Shown: positions 19,869 through 30,150, numbered from the stretch's first letter. The stretch is DNA of 33,455 nt from Chara braunii (GCA_003427395.1 BFEA01000519.1:594710-628164); one strand, 5' to 3'. A program made the numbers and translations. Notes: generated from the letters alone by a model not told the origin.

Positions 19869-20262
19869 CTGAGGGCCTAGTTGCACTATTCGCCATCCGT
19901 CACATTTCGTGGCGGATGCGTGGAGAGTGAAAAAACTGAGAATCGCGTCGAACTCGAGGCCTGGTTGCACTTTACTTGCCACTATATTTCTTCTACAGAA
20001 AAGTTAAAAATTTTTGTCTACCTGATGTCTACTCGTGAAGCCCTGCACTCTCCAGAAAGTTGTTTTGTGGAGAGGTCCGAGGACCACTCTCCACAAACCG
20101 CCGTGCACAGGCGGGGAAACCGAATTCACTCTCCACAACTTGTGTCGACAATGTGGCGAGCCATCTGACACATTTTGCATTCGTCAAGTTCGGCGAGTAA
20201 GTGCAACCTGGCACCTACTCTCCAAACTTGGCGTATGGCAAGTAGTGCAACTAGGCCCTCAG
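19869..20262. mobile_element. MITE-like element with 20-bp perfect TIRs
   Basis: CTGAGGGCCTAGTTGCACTA (19869-19888) is exactly inverted at 20243-20262. Further inverted pairs lie inside: GTGGAGAGTGA (about 19919) with TCACTCTCCAC (about 20128), and CTGGTTGCACTT (about 19960) with AGTGCAACCTGG (about 20200). The inner two pairs cross one another rather than nest. There is no transposase and no clear target duplication, so the superfamily is unassigned. Confidence 0.65.
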
Positions 20263-20548
20263 ATGAACGGGAGGGGAGGGTGATGAGCGTGAAAGTCAGA
20301 GGTAGAGAGGGGGGTAAAAAAAGACCAAGGGAAAAAAAAAAGGAGATAGTGGGCGTGATCTGCGGACAGCATCTATTTTTTGGTTTTTGCTTTTTGCTCA
20401 GTAGTGGAGGGAGGGCCTCGGGCATTGGGTCGGGAGAGGAAAGGAAGGGAAGAGGGGGAAGAAAATTGGGGGGAGGGGGGAAATTTTGCAGCATTTCTCT
20501 CGATTTATGAGTGCCATCAGGCCTCACTGCACTACTCTCCACATGCGC
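20263..20548. other. Purine-rich spacer; no gene
   Basis: G/A-rich sequence without a credible reading frame or structural repeat. Confidence 0.5.
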
Positions 20549-21244
20549 AGGCCTAGCTCAGTTGGTAAGGCACAGAAGTTGCATTCAGGAGGTCATGGGT
20601 TCAATCCCCATTGGCCTCACGTACGTGTTCTACCAGCTAGAGATAACCCGTTGGGCCCCCAAGCCAGCATTGCCAGGACCTTGGCTGATGTTGTTGGCTG
20701 CTATGCAGCCACAATATTGGCCATTAGACACCACCATGTGGGGTTGGGGGGGGGGTAGGCGGAGGTGCAGCCAGCATTGCCAGGACCTTGGCTGATGTTG
20801 TTGGCTGCTATGCAGCCACAACATTGGCCATTAGACACCACCATGTGGGGTTGGGGGGGGGGTAGGCGGAGGTGCAGTGACTGGCCAGCGACTGGCCATT
20901 GCTCGGCGCTAGCACCGCCTCTTTCTCCCATCGGCAATGCCTGCCCACCCCTCGTCACCGTGATGAGGGACTGGTACAGCCTTACTCTCGCACCACAGTT
21001 GTGGTGCAAACCTACCCCGTGGGCTGGGGAGAGATCCGGGTTGGTTGGTGTTCCCCCATAGTCCCTGCTCTCGCACCACAGCTGTGGTGCAAACCTACCC
21101 AGTGGGCCGGGTTGGTTGGTGTTCCCCCATACGATAAATAGACCAGTGAGAGGATGAGATAGATGCGTACCACCAAGACAGATGAAATAGATTGAGAGAA
21201 AAATATAGATTACTTTTTTGAAAAAAAAAAGAAAAAAAAAAAAG
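20549..21244 (+). mobile_element. tRNA-derived SINE-like element with internal duplications
   Basis: The head carries Pol III boxes: TAGCTCAGTTGG (A box, 20554-20565) and GGTTCAATCCC (B box, 20598-20608). AGGCC (20549-20553) pairs with GGCCT (20613-20617) like an acceptor stem. The body contains a 107-bp tandem duplication (20662-20768 and 20769-20876). A second duplication starts at 20985 and 21068, each copy carrying the palindrome CACCACAGTTGTGGTG or a variant. It ends in an A-rich tail at about 21221-21244. The acceptor stem is otherwise imperfect, so it is not a working tRNA. Confidence 0.55.
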
Positions 21245-21409
21245 ATGGCAATGTATCTTTCCATGTTCTAGCGGTGGATTCAGTCTCAAATTACAGGAGA
21301 GAGAGGCAAGGCGGGGCCCAGAAAAGGCACATATGCGTGGCGACAGACATGAACAGACAAGCGTGTGACGAACCATTTTCTGCTCCACGCGATTTTCTGC
21401 GCGATGACA

Positions 21410-21457
21410 ATGAGGGGTCCTGAGCTGGGAAGGATGAGGGGTACTGAGCTGGGAAGG
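21410..21457. repeat. 2 x 24-bp tandem repeat
   Basis: ATGAGGGGT(C/A)CTGAGCTGGGAAGG occurs twice in tandem, with ATGGGCC beginning a decayed third copy. The flanking bases (21245-21880) hold no credible gene; ATTACAGGAGA recurs at about 21289 and 21464. Confidence 0.7.
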
Positions 21458-21889
21458 ATGGGCCAATTACAGGAGATTGCGATCGAAGGGAAATTGCATC
21501 GGTGTCCTCGCTTCTTCGTCTTTTTGCATCGCTTCTTTTCGGATGGCTGGGTTCAGGGCCGGGCAAGTCCCGAGAAGGCCGATTGAGTGGCTGACGCGTC
21601 GACAAAGGCACAAATAATAATGGTTGACGTCGCTTCTCTCTTGTTCTGTTGTCACGTTTGAGGCGTGGAGGTCGCGCGGGAAGTTTTGCTTCTTTTGAAT
21701 TTCTTTTTTGAATCTTGTCAAGCACTTAAGGCTCTCAGAATTATGGACTTTCTTTTCGGGATTTGTGCTTTATTAAAAGTTCCTTTTGCAATAAGTTTAG
21801 GAATTTAGGAATTTCGGGATTCGGGATATCTTTTTGCCGCGCGTTGTTTTTCTTGCCCGCTTCTTTTTGCAGCTGCAGCGGAGCTCTGA

Positions 21890-23793
21890 TTAGTCGGCGC
21901 CCTTAATCGTGCGTGTAACCGTAATTTTGGGCGGGGCGCCATTGTAACTGTATCTTTCTTCCTGAGCTTCGTCTTTCCCGCTGTTTCCTTTTCTTTTTGT
22001 TGTGGCTGTCAAGCCCGCAGGCTGCATGATCGGATCGATGCGTGGAGAGTGGCTACCTCCCCCACGCCGCAGTCTAGCCATAAAGAAAGTAGGCGCTCCC
22101 TCTCCTAATCTCCTTTCTGAGTCCTTGCAATTCCATGTTCCTCGCTCATACATACACGCTATAAATTCCGGCTGCGCAATTAGATAGCTCTCTTAATCAG
22201 TTGTTGGAAGCTCAGGGTAGCGCGATCAGTGAGGGTCGACCCACGAGCGAAGTAAGAGGTGAGTTGAAGTAGGAGTCAGGCGACCCGACGCGCTGGTGCC
22301 GAGTGCGCGGGGTTATCGTGTGGGGCTACGACAGACTGTAGCGCGCGGGCGAACCTGACGGGTGCAGGAGGACTAAGCGGGGTGACGACTTCGTGGGTTG
22401 GTGCACGACGACGGACTGTCCGCATCGAGAGAGAGAGAGAGGAAGAGGGAGCTGAGGTTGATGGACGTGGATTTGCGATTTTCTTTGTTTTGTCCCCCTC
22501 TTTGTTTTTGTATATAAATTTTGATTTCGGTTCGAGCGATTCGCTCTCATTTCTCTTCGGCACATCTGTTTCGATACCGGTCATTGTATGATATCCCATT
22601 CTGTCCCGGTCTTTCCTCTTTTGCATGTATGGGATGGACGAATTTGAATTGTCATTTTTGCATAAGTTGTCGTAATTGCTTTCTTTAATGCTTGTCACTT
22701 TGATCCGCTGTTGAACTGATGTTGCTGAGATGACTGATGTGTAATGACACCTTGCATGCTCGAAAATGATTGCTGAGTGATTAGATGATTGGGTAGCATC
22801 CCGGACAGGGGACGATCTTTGCATAAGGGATTAAACTCTCACTTTGATAGCCAATAGGCCCGGGTGCACGCAACACCTCGCGTTGATACACGCAAGCGCG
22901 ATTGAAATTATGCAGCCTACATGTGTCCACACGTGGTGATCGGACGAGCAGGGAATTTTCCTTCCTTCACCCACCTAAAGATAGAGGGATTTCCCGATAC
23001 CCTATTGGGAGATTCCCCCGCTCGTCAGATACGCACGGAGGGATTCCACTACCCCGCAATGACAAGATGTCGAGCTCCTGGGACTCGGAGTACTTCGACT
23101 TTTGGGTTGAGAATGTATTAGGCAAAGATACCCGGAATTCCCCTGCCTAACCGAGAATCGATTGTGCCCCAAGGAGTTTCACCGTGCCGTAACCAGTGAT
23201 CCAAGGTGCCCCGATTATCCCACTACGGATAACACGCAATACTTCATATCCCCCGGCTTCATCGTTATCGCCACCAATTTTCCTCCCTTTCGTGTCCTCC
23301 TTCCGTATCACCAACTCACAGCGGTTCCGTGGAATTCCATCGCCCTGTATTGGCCCCGCACGCCTTGCAGAAATTTCAGGCGACGCAACAATCAACGAGC
23401 CTCCGAAACCACGGGGCCTAACCAGAACGCGCGACGACAAACGCCACGTGTCTGCACCCGAAGGTCTGACTCATCGGAATCACAACCATCCCGGGCGGGC
23501 CTCTCCCCGAGCCGCCGCCACCAAAACATACGGATCGGACGACCCTGAATGCACCACGCATGTCATCTGCCTTATGCTGCATGACCTCGACCGCCATCCG
23601 ACCGGAGGTAACTCCCACCCTTAGCTCCATTGCATTTATGCCTCTCAAACCTTGCCATAGGAGATCTCAGTTCCGACCTCGGACTCCACCCCCACTTTCC
23701 CAAAAATCCTTGGTACACCCCTTTTCGCACTTCCAGGCCCACATCCCACTCCAATCTGGAAGTCGCGCCGGGCGTGAGGTTTTGGGTGTCACA
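21890..23793 (+). mobile_element. Diverged gypsy-type LTR (copy C)
   Basis: Same architecture as LTRs A and B at matching distances: TATA CTATAAAT at 22159, the shared ORF core (GFIVIA at 23255) about 1.1 kb downstream, and TTTCCCAAAAATCCTTGG (about 23696) as in A and B. The end GGCGTGAGGTTTTGGGTGTCACA closes at 23793. No primer-binding site or coding interior follows, so it is another solo or truncated LTR of a related family. The 5' boundary is estimated from the spacing in copy A. The open minus-strand frame at 22276-22824 lies inside it and is not supported. Confidence 0.6.
23111..23548 (+). pseudogene. LTR-internal ORF, copy C
   Basis: Open for 145 codons after TGA 23108, with no ATG before the core. 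The conserved core starts GFIVIATNFPPF, then LLPYHQL and YWPRTPC, lining up without gaps with copy A from 4464. Upstream, DYPTTDN and FISP align with FPPAN and FVEA of copy A. The C-terminal part is Arg/Ser-rich and does not align clearly. The upstream Met at 23067 (MSSSWDSEYFDFWVENV) is in another frame; it could be an original start displaced by a frameshift. Function unknown. Confidence 0.5.
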
Positions 23794-24326
23794 CGGGGGA
23801 GGAGAAGGAAGGGAGGGAGGGAGGGGAAGGGGTGTGACGAACCACTTCCCGAACCCGTGCTATCTTTCGTACCCTTTTTTTGCTTGTATCATACCAACCT
23901 CATAAAAACCCCGTTTCGTTTTCTTGATTTTGGGTACCGCGTTTTTGGCTCCCATCTTTCGGAAGCTTTTTCGACTCCCGGGTTCTGCTTTTCCTTTCTG
24001 CAATTCGGGAAATACATAGGACATTACATGCGCCTTCGCGAGCGCACTAGGAGTTGGGTTCGGCAGTTGGGAATTGCGGGATAAGCGGAACGTCGACGTG
24101 TCCTTTTCGTGTGTGTGAATGTTCTTGGTCGCGTCGGGAAAAACTCTCGGAATTTCATACGAATACGAATAGGCATAGGATTTTATTTTCCCGCGTCGCT
24201 CTTTCGCGCGCGGATATGGTGATTTCAATTTTGAATTAGGATAAAAGCAATCTGTAACTGTTTCGGTGCCTTTTTTTTTTCTCTCCTTTTGTTGACGGCG
24301 CGGCGCACACAAAAGCTCTTTCCCCT

Positions 24327-24376
<50 letters not shown>

Positions 24377-24489
24377 TTCTCCCTCCTCTTTCTTTCTCCC
24401 TGTAACTGTTTTCCCTCTCTCTCTCTTTCTCCCGCTCTGCTCTTTGCGCGCCCATTTTCCTTTCTTGATCATCTGAATCTTGGACCCGT
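23794..24489. other. Spacer between LTRs with 47-base C run
   Basis: No gene seen. 24330-24376 is an uninterrupted run of 47 C. CTGTAACTGTTT occurs at about 24250 and 24390. Translation products rich in Gly or Pro over the C run are composition artefacts. Confidence 0.6.
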
Positions 24490-24575
24490 CTCGCGCTACT
24501 TCTCGCGCCTTTTCTCTTCTCACCCTCTCAGTCCAACGCACGACGCCCGGTCGATCCGTCGATAACTCCCGTTCG

Positions 24576-24630
24576 CCAATCAGATGCGTGGATCAATAGG
24601 ATCTTCCTATTGCGCAACGAATCCGATTGG
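24576..24630. promoter_or_regulatory. Palindromic CCAAT module of LTR B
   Basis: CCAATCAG (24576-24583), CAATAGGA (24594-24601), TCCTATTG (24605-24612) and CCGATTGG (24623-24630), equivalent to 3073-3127. The inner arms differ from LTR A at both members of one pair, so symmetry is kept. Confidence 0.5.
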
Positions 24631-24761
24631 TTGAACCTCGAGTTCCGAGGGATCAACATGGCGTTCACAGAGCACTCTTCTCAAAGTCTTCTCCTCCTGC
24701 TTCTCCTCTTACACCTCAGCTTCCCCGTCGCTTTCTCCCCCTTCTGTCTCCCTGGTCGCAA

Positions 24762-24769
24762 CTATAAAA
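24762..24769 (+). promoter_or_regulatory. TATA box of LTR B (CTATAAAA)
   Basis: Same sequence and context (GTCGCAACTATAAAAC) as in LTR A. Confidence 0.7.
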
Positions 24770-25793
24770 CCCGCAAGCGCGCCCGCAAATCTCTCTTATG
24801 TTCTCGACTCTCAAGCCAGCTTCCGGGAAGCAGCGGCCAGGCAGAGTGTTTGGTGCGAGTCGGAAAGTCCTGTCAGGCTGACGATAGGCTGGCCGGTTGC
24901 ACGCTGGATCGCCACGACGGACTGTGGGATCTGGGCGAACCGTGTCGAGTTTACGACACTGGTGAGAGTTAGCATGTGGCGGTCGGGATCGTCGGTGCGG
25001 TTATGAGGATCGATGAGTGGAGTTGAGTGAGTGATTGGCTCGGGGCCATATTGGAATTAACGGGGAATGCGCCTTTGTTGTTGCGGATCTTTTTCTCTGA
25101 CAATGTTGAACCTCCTCCTTTTGGGTTGTGTCATCTCCTATCTCGACTCTCCTCCCTCACCTTCCCCTTCTCCTTTATCTTTGAATAATGATGTGTCTCG
25201 ATGCTTCTCTCCTTCTCTCCCTTTCTCTCTCTTGGATGATTATGAATCTGTATGTTTCCCTTGCGTAAAAGAATTTCTTCTGGAACTCTTCCATTAGTTT
25301 CCTGGGTAATCCTCCTATGCAAGGACCCCGTCTTTTTGTCTTGTGAACGGTGGATGCGTGTGTACTGTGCAAGCGATTCATCTTTTCCTGTGCATGGCTC
25401 ATTTTTCGTACATTCCACAAGTGGATGTATGTATGGAGATGTGTGACCCCCTTTTTTGCGTTGATCAGACGATTATTTTCGGGATTTTGTTCGGGAATGC
25501 AAGAGTGTTTAGATCTGTAGATCTGAATGTACTGCGCATACCATCTGCCTTATGCTGCACGACATCAGCATCCGAGCTACGGGGCGGGCTCGAGAAACAA
25601 GGCGCCTGGGATCAACGTCGCGCTGGCTCACTAAACCTGAGTCGCGGATCGGTCCCTTAGTTATATGCATGACCTAGTTGTGGAAGTGTCTTCTTTTGCC
25701 CTCTCTCTCTCTCGTGTTGAAAGGGGTTGATTGTGAGTTGCGCGAGTGTTTTCTTTTCTTGATGATGTCGCAAGGTCTTTACAATCGATTGAT

Positions 25794-27061
25794 ATGTGAA
25801 CTGACCACTACCCTCCGATCAGGCATCAGCCTCTTGTACCTCTCGTCCCAACACGACCTTTTACCTACAACGAGGGAAGGACACGTGTATGCGAGTGGGG
25901 CGTACGAGAAGCTGTTGCACAAATCGGTAGGCGGTGCTACAGAAAAATTTCCCAGAATTAAATAATCATTCTATAGTAAAATTACATTCTAAATTTTAAA
26001 TTTTCATTCCATCTTAAAAAATGTCATTCTAATTTTAAAATTTTTCATCTTACTTGAAAACTTTCCTTCCAAGAATGGGGTATCCCTTCTTATTTGAACT
26101 ACATGCTAGAGATGGATAGAAAGTCTGGATGAGTTCATGAAATATTTTAATTGGACTGTCATTCTAAGTAAGAATTTCTAGTCATAAATAGGTTAATCCA
26201 ATCTAAATTAGACGATATTTATTGTAGTAAAATGAAATTCTAATCAAGACATTTCATAAACTCGTCCAGACTTTCATTCCATCTTGAACGAATAGATGTA
26301 GTTGGAAGGGAAAACCCATAATTCGACGGGAACTTATCAAATTAAATTCAAAATTTTAAAATTGGACAAACATTGGAATGATAATTCATAAATATGAAGA
26401 ATTTTCTTTTTATGGAATGTTTTTTCAAATTTCATTTCTCATGGGAATTTTTCTGTTGTATTACTTCCCTCCGGCAAATCGTTGCTCAGGGTTCGTGGAA
26501 GCTGGGTTTGTCATTATCGATACGCACTTCCCACCTTACTCGATATTGTTGCCATTCAGCAAGTTGATCGTCATCTTGTGGACGGCAGTACAACCCCACT
26601 GGCCGCGCACTCTATGCACCGAATGCCAGCGTTCTGAGCGCTACGAATCCAGGGGTTTCCACTACCGTGTGCGGAGTGAAGACGAGCATAAAGAAAGAGC
26701 CACGCGGCTGAGACCATCTACGTTAGACTCGGAACTGACATGCGAACGACGTCGAGATTTGATATGAAAACGAAACATGTGAAGCGTACCAAATCCTTTC
26801 CGTTCTAAACGACGGGCTGTAGCCCGGTGGGAAGCCCGACAATACTTTTTGGATTTTTCTCTTTTCGCGTCGTGCCCGCACGCGCATTTCGCGACGCGCG
26901 AAAGCAATCGACTTGCTTCATCAGACCAACACGAGGGATTTCAGTTCCATCTATGCCCCACACTCAATTTCCAAAAATCCTTGGCACACCCCATCTTGCT
27001 GTTTTTCTGGGCCTCTTTTCGCACGCCTAACACTCCGAACGAAAGACGGCACAGGGCGTGA
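25794..27061 (+). pseudogene. LTR-internal ORF, copy B, split by MITE
   Basis: Equivalent of 4278-4817. The start codon at 25794 is kept but codon 2 is TGA where copy A reads TGG. The frame continues through CGA where copy A has its stop, and is then split by the MITE at 25939-26456. It resumes with YYFPPAN, GFVIIDTHFPPY, LLPFSKL and PHWPRTLC (about 26458-26616). It next stops at TGA 26765-26767, where copy A reads CGA. The reciprocal pattern shows the ancestral frame was open. Confidence 0.6.
25939..26456. mobile_element. 518-bp AT-rich fold-back MITE in LTR B
   Basis: The ends are ACAGAAAAATTTCCCA and TGGGAATTTTTCTGT, inverted with one gap. Pairing continues far inward, for example GTCTGGATGAGTTCATGAAAT (about 26119) against ATTTCATAAACTCGTCCAGAC (about 26254), so the element is one large hairpin. 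LTR A lacks it and shows the empty site near 4418. AT content contrasts sharply with the LTR. The CTACAGAAAAA start recalls CACTA-type ends, but CACTA itself is absent and the target duplication is unresolved. Confidence 0.8.
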
Positions 27062-27064
27062 GGT

Positions 27065-27077
27065 TGGTATCGGAGCC
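27065..27077 (+). promoter_or_regulatory. Primer-binding site (initiator tRNA-Met type)
   Basis: TGGTATCGGAGCC differs by one base from TGGTATCAGAGCC, the usual plant LTR-retrotransposon PBS complementary to the 3' end of initiator tRNA-Met. It lies directly after the 5' LTR. Confidence 0.75.
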
Positions 27078-27194
27078 GACACGTGTCGGTTCTGGTGATA
27101 GTAAATCGAACTGGCGAGAGGTTGGAGAGGCCCTCAACTAGCTCGTCGGGATCGCCCGGTGACCAGGTCTCAATCTGGTGCAGTTGCACCCGCC

Positions 27195-27977
27195 ATGCCG
27201 ATGGCAGGCGGTACTAGGGTGATCGTTAGCATCCTCGCCCCCTTCCCTTTCTTCCCTAACCATACCCATCCCGAGGCTTGGCTGGAAGCTGTCGAAGGCA
27301 TTATTGAGAATGTGGCTGTAAAAGTCGGACGAGTACACGTCCTTGTCAATGCGCTCGTGATAGATATACGTTCCTTAACTGTGTTGTTGGGACTACCTTG
27401 GGCGATGGCGGTGGGCGCACGATTGCATTTCGATTCAAAACAACTGGTTCTCACTCAAACTGGGGGAAAGCCTCAAACTGTTCCTTTGCGAATTTCCACC
27501 CGAATAATAAAACGAACCCCTAACTCGGCTCAAATAAGGATGATTCGATACATTAATCCCGAGGAGTGTTCTTCCTCAGATATCGGTAGTGGAATCAGGG
27601 AACAGGAATACGAGGAAGAGCTGCCTAGCAAAGATGAATGGAAGCACCTGGTTGAATTTTTCAAACACGAAATTCCCGAAGAATTCCAAGTGTGTCCTGA
27701 CCCTGCCCGAAGCTTCCACGTGGATTCAGGAGACAGCGTGCTTGCGCCTCCGATAACCCCAGTTTGTCCTTCAGTCCTGCTTGGGGAACCCATATTACAA
27801 GTATCTGACCCGGCTGATGATTTGGAACCCCCTCGCACCTTGTACGAAGGAACTCTGTCCTTACGAACGCGTTATCAGCAAACAGAACAATATTTGGATG
27901 TTTCTGCTTTTCCGCCCAGATCGTTACTTACGATAGAAGCCACCATCGCTCTAATTAAACAGGAGGCGGAAGCATAG
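27195..27977 (+). pseudogene. Gypsy Gag-protease remnant
   Basis: From the ATG at 27195 (MPMAGG), PFFPNHTHPEAWLEAVEG resembles the start of a Gag core. It passes abruptly into ENVAVKVGRVHVLVNALV and LTVLLGLPWAM, the C-terminal half of a retropepsin (its LG.PW strand). The rest of Gag, the zinc knuckle and the catalytic D-[ST]-G are absent, so an internal deletion is inferred. The acidic tail leads to TAG 27975-27977. RT follows in the same frame, so the parent probably had one gag-pol frame. Confidence 0.65.
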
Positions 27978-29273
27978 GTAAGTGATGTACCTGATTTGAT
28001 GCAAGAAATGACGGATCTAACGGGGCTAATTGTGGAACCGGCCTCGGTTGGCTCAGAGACAGATGCTGAAACTAAAGAAACGGAGATGATCAGGCCCGTT
28101 GTGTCCCAAATGATAGCAATTGTCTTCTTTATTCGCACCAGTAGCTTCGTTTTCTCTAGTGTCTACGATCGACGGGAACGACCAGTTGATTGGGTCGATA
28201 TGCCCCTTAAGATTTCCGGAGAATCAACGATCACCGTACCAAGTCACGTTCCCGAGGAACTTCGGAAGTCGTTAATCTGTGTGTTAAATGGTTACCGAGA
28301 AGTATTGAGCATACACGATAATGACATCGGCTTAACCATTGTGATCAAGCATGCCATTCTCACGGGAGACCATCCACCCATTAGCTGCATTCCTTACCGA
28401 TACTCGCCAGCTCAATGGGCGGCCGCTTTTCAGCGAATTAAAAAATTTGAAGCTAATGGATGGATCGAACCCACCATAGGTCCCTGGTCTTTTTCCGTAG
28501 TAATCGTGCCTAAAAAGGCTGGAGGGATTCGCATTTGCATTGATTATCGAAAGTTGAATGATATCACGATCAAAGATGTCTACCCCCTCCCCCGGATTGA
28601 TGAGTTGTTGGATGCGATTGGGAGTGCTCGATTTTTCAGCAAGTTTGATCTTCGTCATGGGTTTCATCATCTTCTTGTTCGAGAAGAAGATCGTCCGAAA
28701 ACAGCATTTGTGCTTTTCGAAGGTACGTGGCAGTGGAGTCGATGTCCAATGGTTATCTGCAACGCCCCCGCGACCTTCCAGCGAGCCATGAACATGGTTT
28801 TTCATAATTTCGTGCGGAAGACTCGTTTGGCGCAGAGCATCATCAACTACTGCGTGATCGTGTACATGGATGACATCTTGGTGTACTCAAGTTTCTACAA
28901 GGGACACGTGCAGCACATCGAATGGGCGTTGCACGCGTTACGAGATGCGGGTTTCAAAGTGGCGCTTGAGAAGTGTTAGTTTTTCCTCACCACCATTTCC
29001 TTCCTAGGGCACGTGGTGACAGACAAGGGACTCCACTCGGAGTCGCAGAAGGTGGCAGCTGTCAGGGATGCGCCGGTGCCTACAACTATCACGCAAGTTC
29101 GCGCCTTTTTGGGCCTGGCCTCGTACTACCGAAGATTTATCAAGGGCTTCGCTGCGATTGTGGGACCCCTCACGAATCTGCTGCGCAAAGATCAGCCGTT
29201 GATCTGGACGCCGGAATGCGATCAAGCATTTTCCAAACTCAAGGCCGCAAAAACCTTTTGTTCTCATCACTGA
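27978..29273 (+). pseudogene. Gypsy reverse transcriptase
   Basis: Ty3-type RT in the gag frame. Motifs: PYRYSPAQWAAAFQRI, NGWIEPTIGPWSFSVVIVPK, IRICIDYRKLNDITIKD, YPLPRIDELLD, motif A KFDLRHGFHHL (about 28641-28674), NAPATFQRAMN, motif C VYMDDILVYS (about 28860-28889), FLGHVVTDKGL, and FLGLASYYRRFI with PLTNLLRKD of the connection. A TAG stop at 28977 falls at a KC*FF position where Gln or Glu is usual. The catalytic Asp residues are kept. The frame ends at 29273, where a shift precedes RNase H. Confidence 0.85.
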
Positions 29274-29730
29274 CTGGCAGCCAGAGGCAATTTCGACAAT
29301 CCTTGCCTAGGTGGGACCAAGCGGACTCGAGAGTGTACTGGAGTATGCGTCCAAATCGGTGCCTGCTTGCAAGCGCAACTACGCTGCTCGAAAGATGGAA
29401 TGCTACCCGGCTCTCTGGGGAATCAGCCACTTTTGCGCTTACCTGTACGGGTTTCAGTTCACCTTGGTAACTGATCATGAGCCCCTGTTGGCTCTGAAGA
29501 AATCGAAGGATTACTTGGGCATGATCGGGTGATGGGCAACGGTATTGCAGAGCATGGACTTTGACATTCGTCATCGGAAGCACAGAGACACGGGAATGCG
29601 GACGGACGGACACGACTGCACCGGCCTGAGAAAGTTTCGAAGAGTGAGGAGGTGACTTCGTGGAACGAACCCGAACAAGAGATCAGACCTTGATACGGCC
29701 AAGTGGAAATCCTGTCGAAGCTGTAAATTA
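29255..29730 (+). pseudogene. Gypsy RNase H
   Basis: Continues pol after a frameshift near 29260: LITDWQPEAI, then TAG at 29308-29310 where the family has Gln (L-x-Q). Next come GLESVLEYASKSV, NYAARKMECYPALWGI, FCAYLYGFQFTLVTDHEPLL (Asp of the TDH motif) and ATVLQSMDFDIRHR. A TGA at 29530-29532 replaces the usual Arg before WA. About 60 further codons are open in shifting frames before a stop near 29728. Confidence 0.75.
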
Positions 29731-29783
29731 CACGAGGACTAATTCTCTCCACAATTCAGTCCTATCTCTCCTCCTCTGTCATC

Positions 29784-30150
29784 ATGACTACCCCGCTTGC
29801 CTCCGCAACCCCTTCATCTCCTGCTAATTCTGCCCCTCTCACGACCTCAGCCTTCTTTGCCACCCTCCCCGATAAATTCTGTTATTTTTGCACGTGCATT
29901 GCACGGGTCTATGGGGTCGACTGTCATCCTTTCAAAACCGGGTTTGTCGACTGGGTAGAATGTGCCATGTGTCAATCGTGCGCACGGGGCCTGCGTTCGA
30001 TATCGGACGAGTAGCAAGGAATGGAGGTGCCCCCTGTGTAGAATGAACAAACTCCCCATGGAGGTTCGATTCGAGGTCGCCCGTACGGACGACCCTGAAT
30101 ACGACGAAAAATACCGACGAGCGGAGGTTTGGGCGGATAAAATTTTATAG
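29784..30150 (+). pseudogene. PHD-finger-like ORF upstream of integrase
   Basis: The ATG at 29784 starts MTTPLASATPSS, a Ser/Thr/Ala-rich leader. A Cys-rich module follows: CYFC, DWVECAMC, then in the other frame a His and Cys four and seven residues on (AHGAC), and EWRCPLC. Allowing one 2-base deletion near 29970, the spacing is C-x2-C-x23-C-x2-C-x4-H-x2-C-x11-C-x2-C, the C4HC3 order of PHD fingers. The expected W two residues before the third Cys and the W-x-C-P-x-C ending are both present. PHD fingers read histone H3 tails, so a chromatin-targeting role is inferred. A RING variant is less likely given the WV-x-C signature. Confidence 0.55.

Larger units (their letters stand above)
24490..27064 (+). 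mobile_element. 5' LTR of the Ty3/gypsy element (copy B)
   Basis: Closely similar to LTR A, but interrupted by a 518-bp MITE (25939-26456). It contains the palindromic CCAAT module (24576-24630), a TATA box (24762) and the shared ORF. Copies A and C end ...GTCACA. Here the end after GGCGTGAGGT appears shortened and runs directly into the primer-binding site, suggesting a small deletion at the LTR/PBS junction. The left boundary is approximate. Confidence 0.75.

Noticed and set aside
20549-20617. Functional tRNA gene
   Set aside because: A and B boxes are present, but the acceptor stem in the correct register does not pair and no clear anticodon arm forms; it is a SINE head.
22276-22824. 182-codon minus-strand ORF
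   Set aside because: It lies inside LTR C, has no motif, and its composition follows the LTR's microsatellite and purine-rich tracts.
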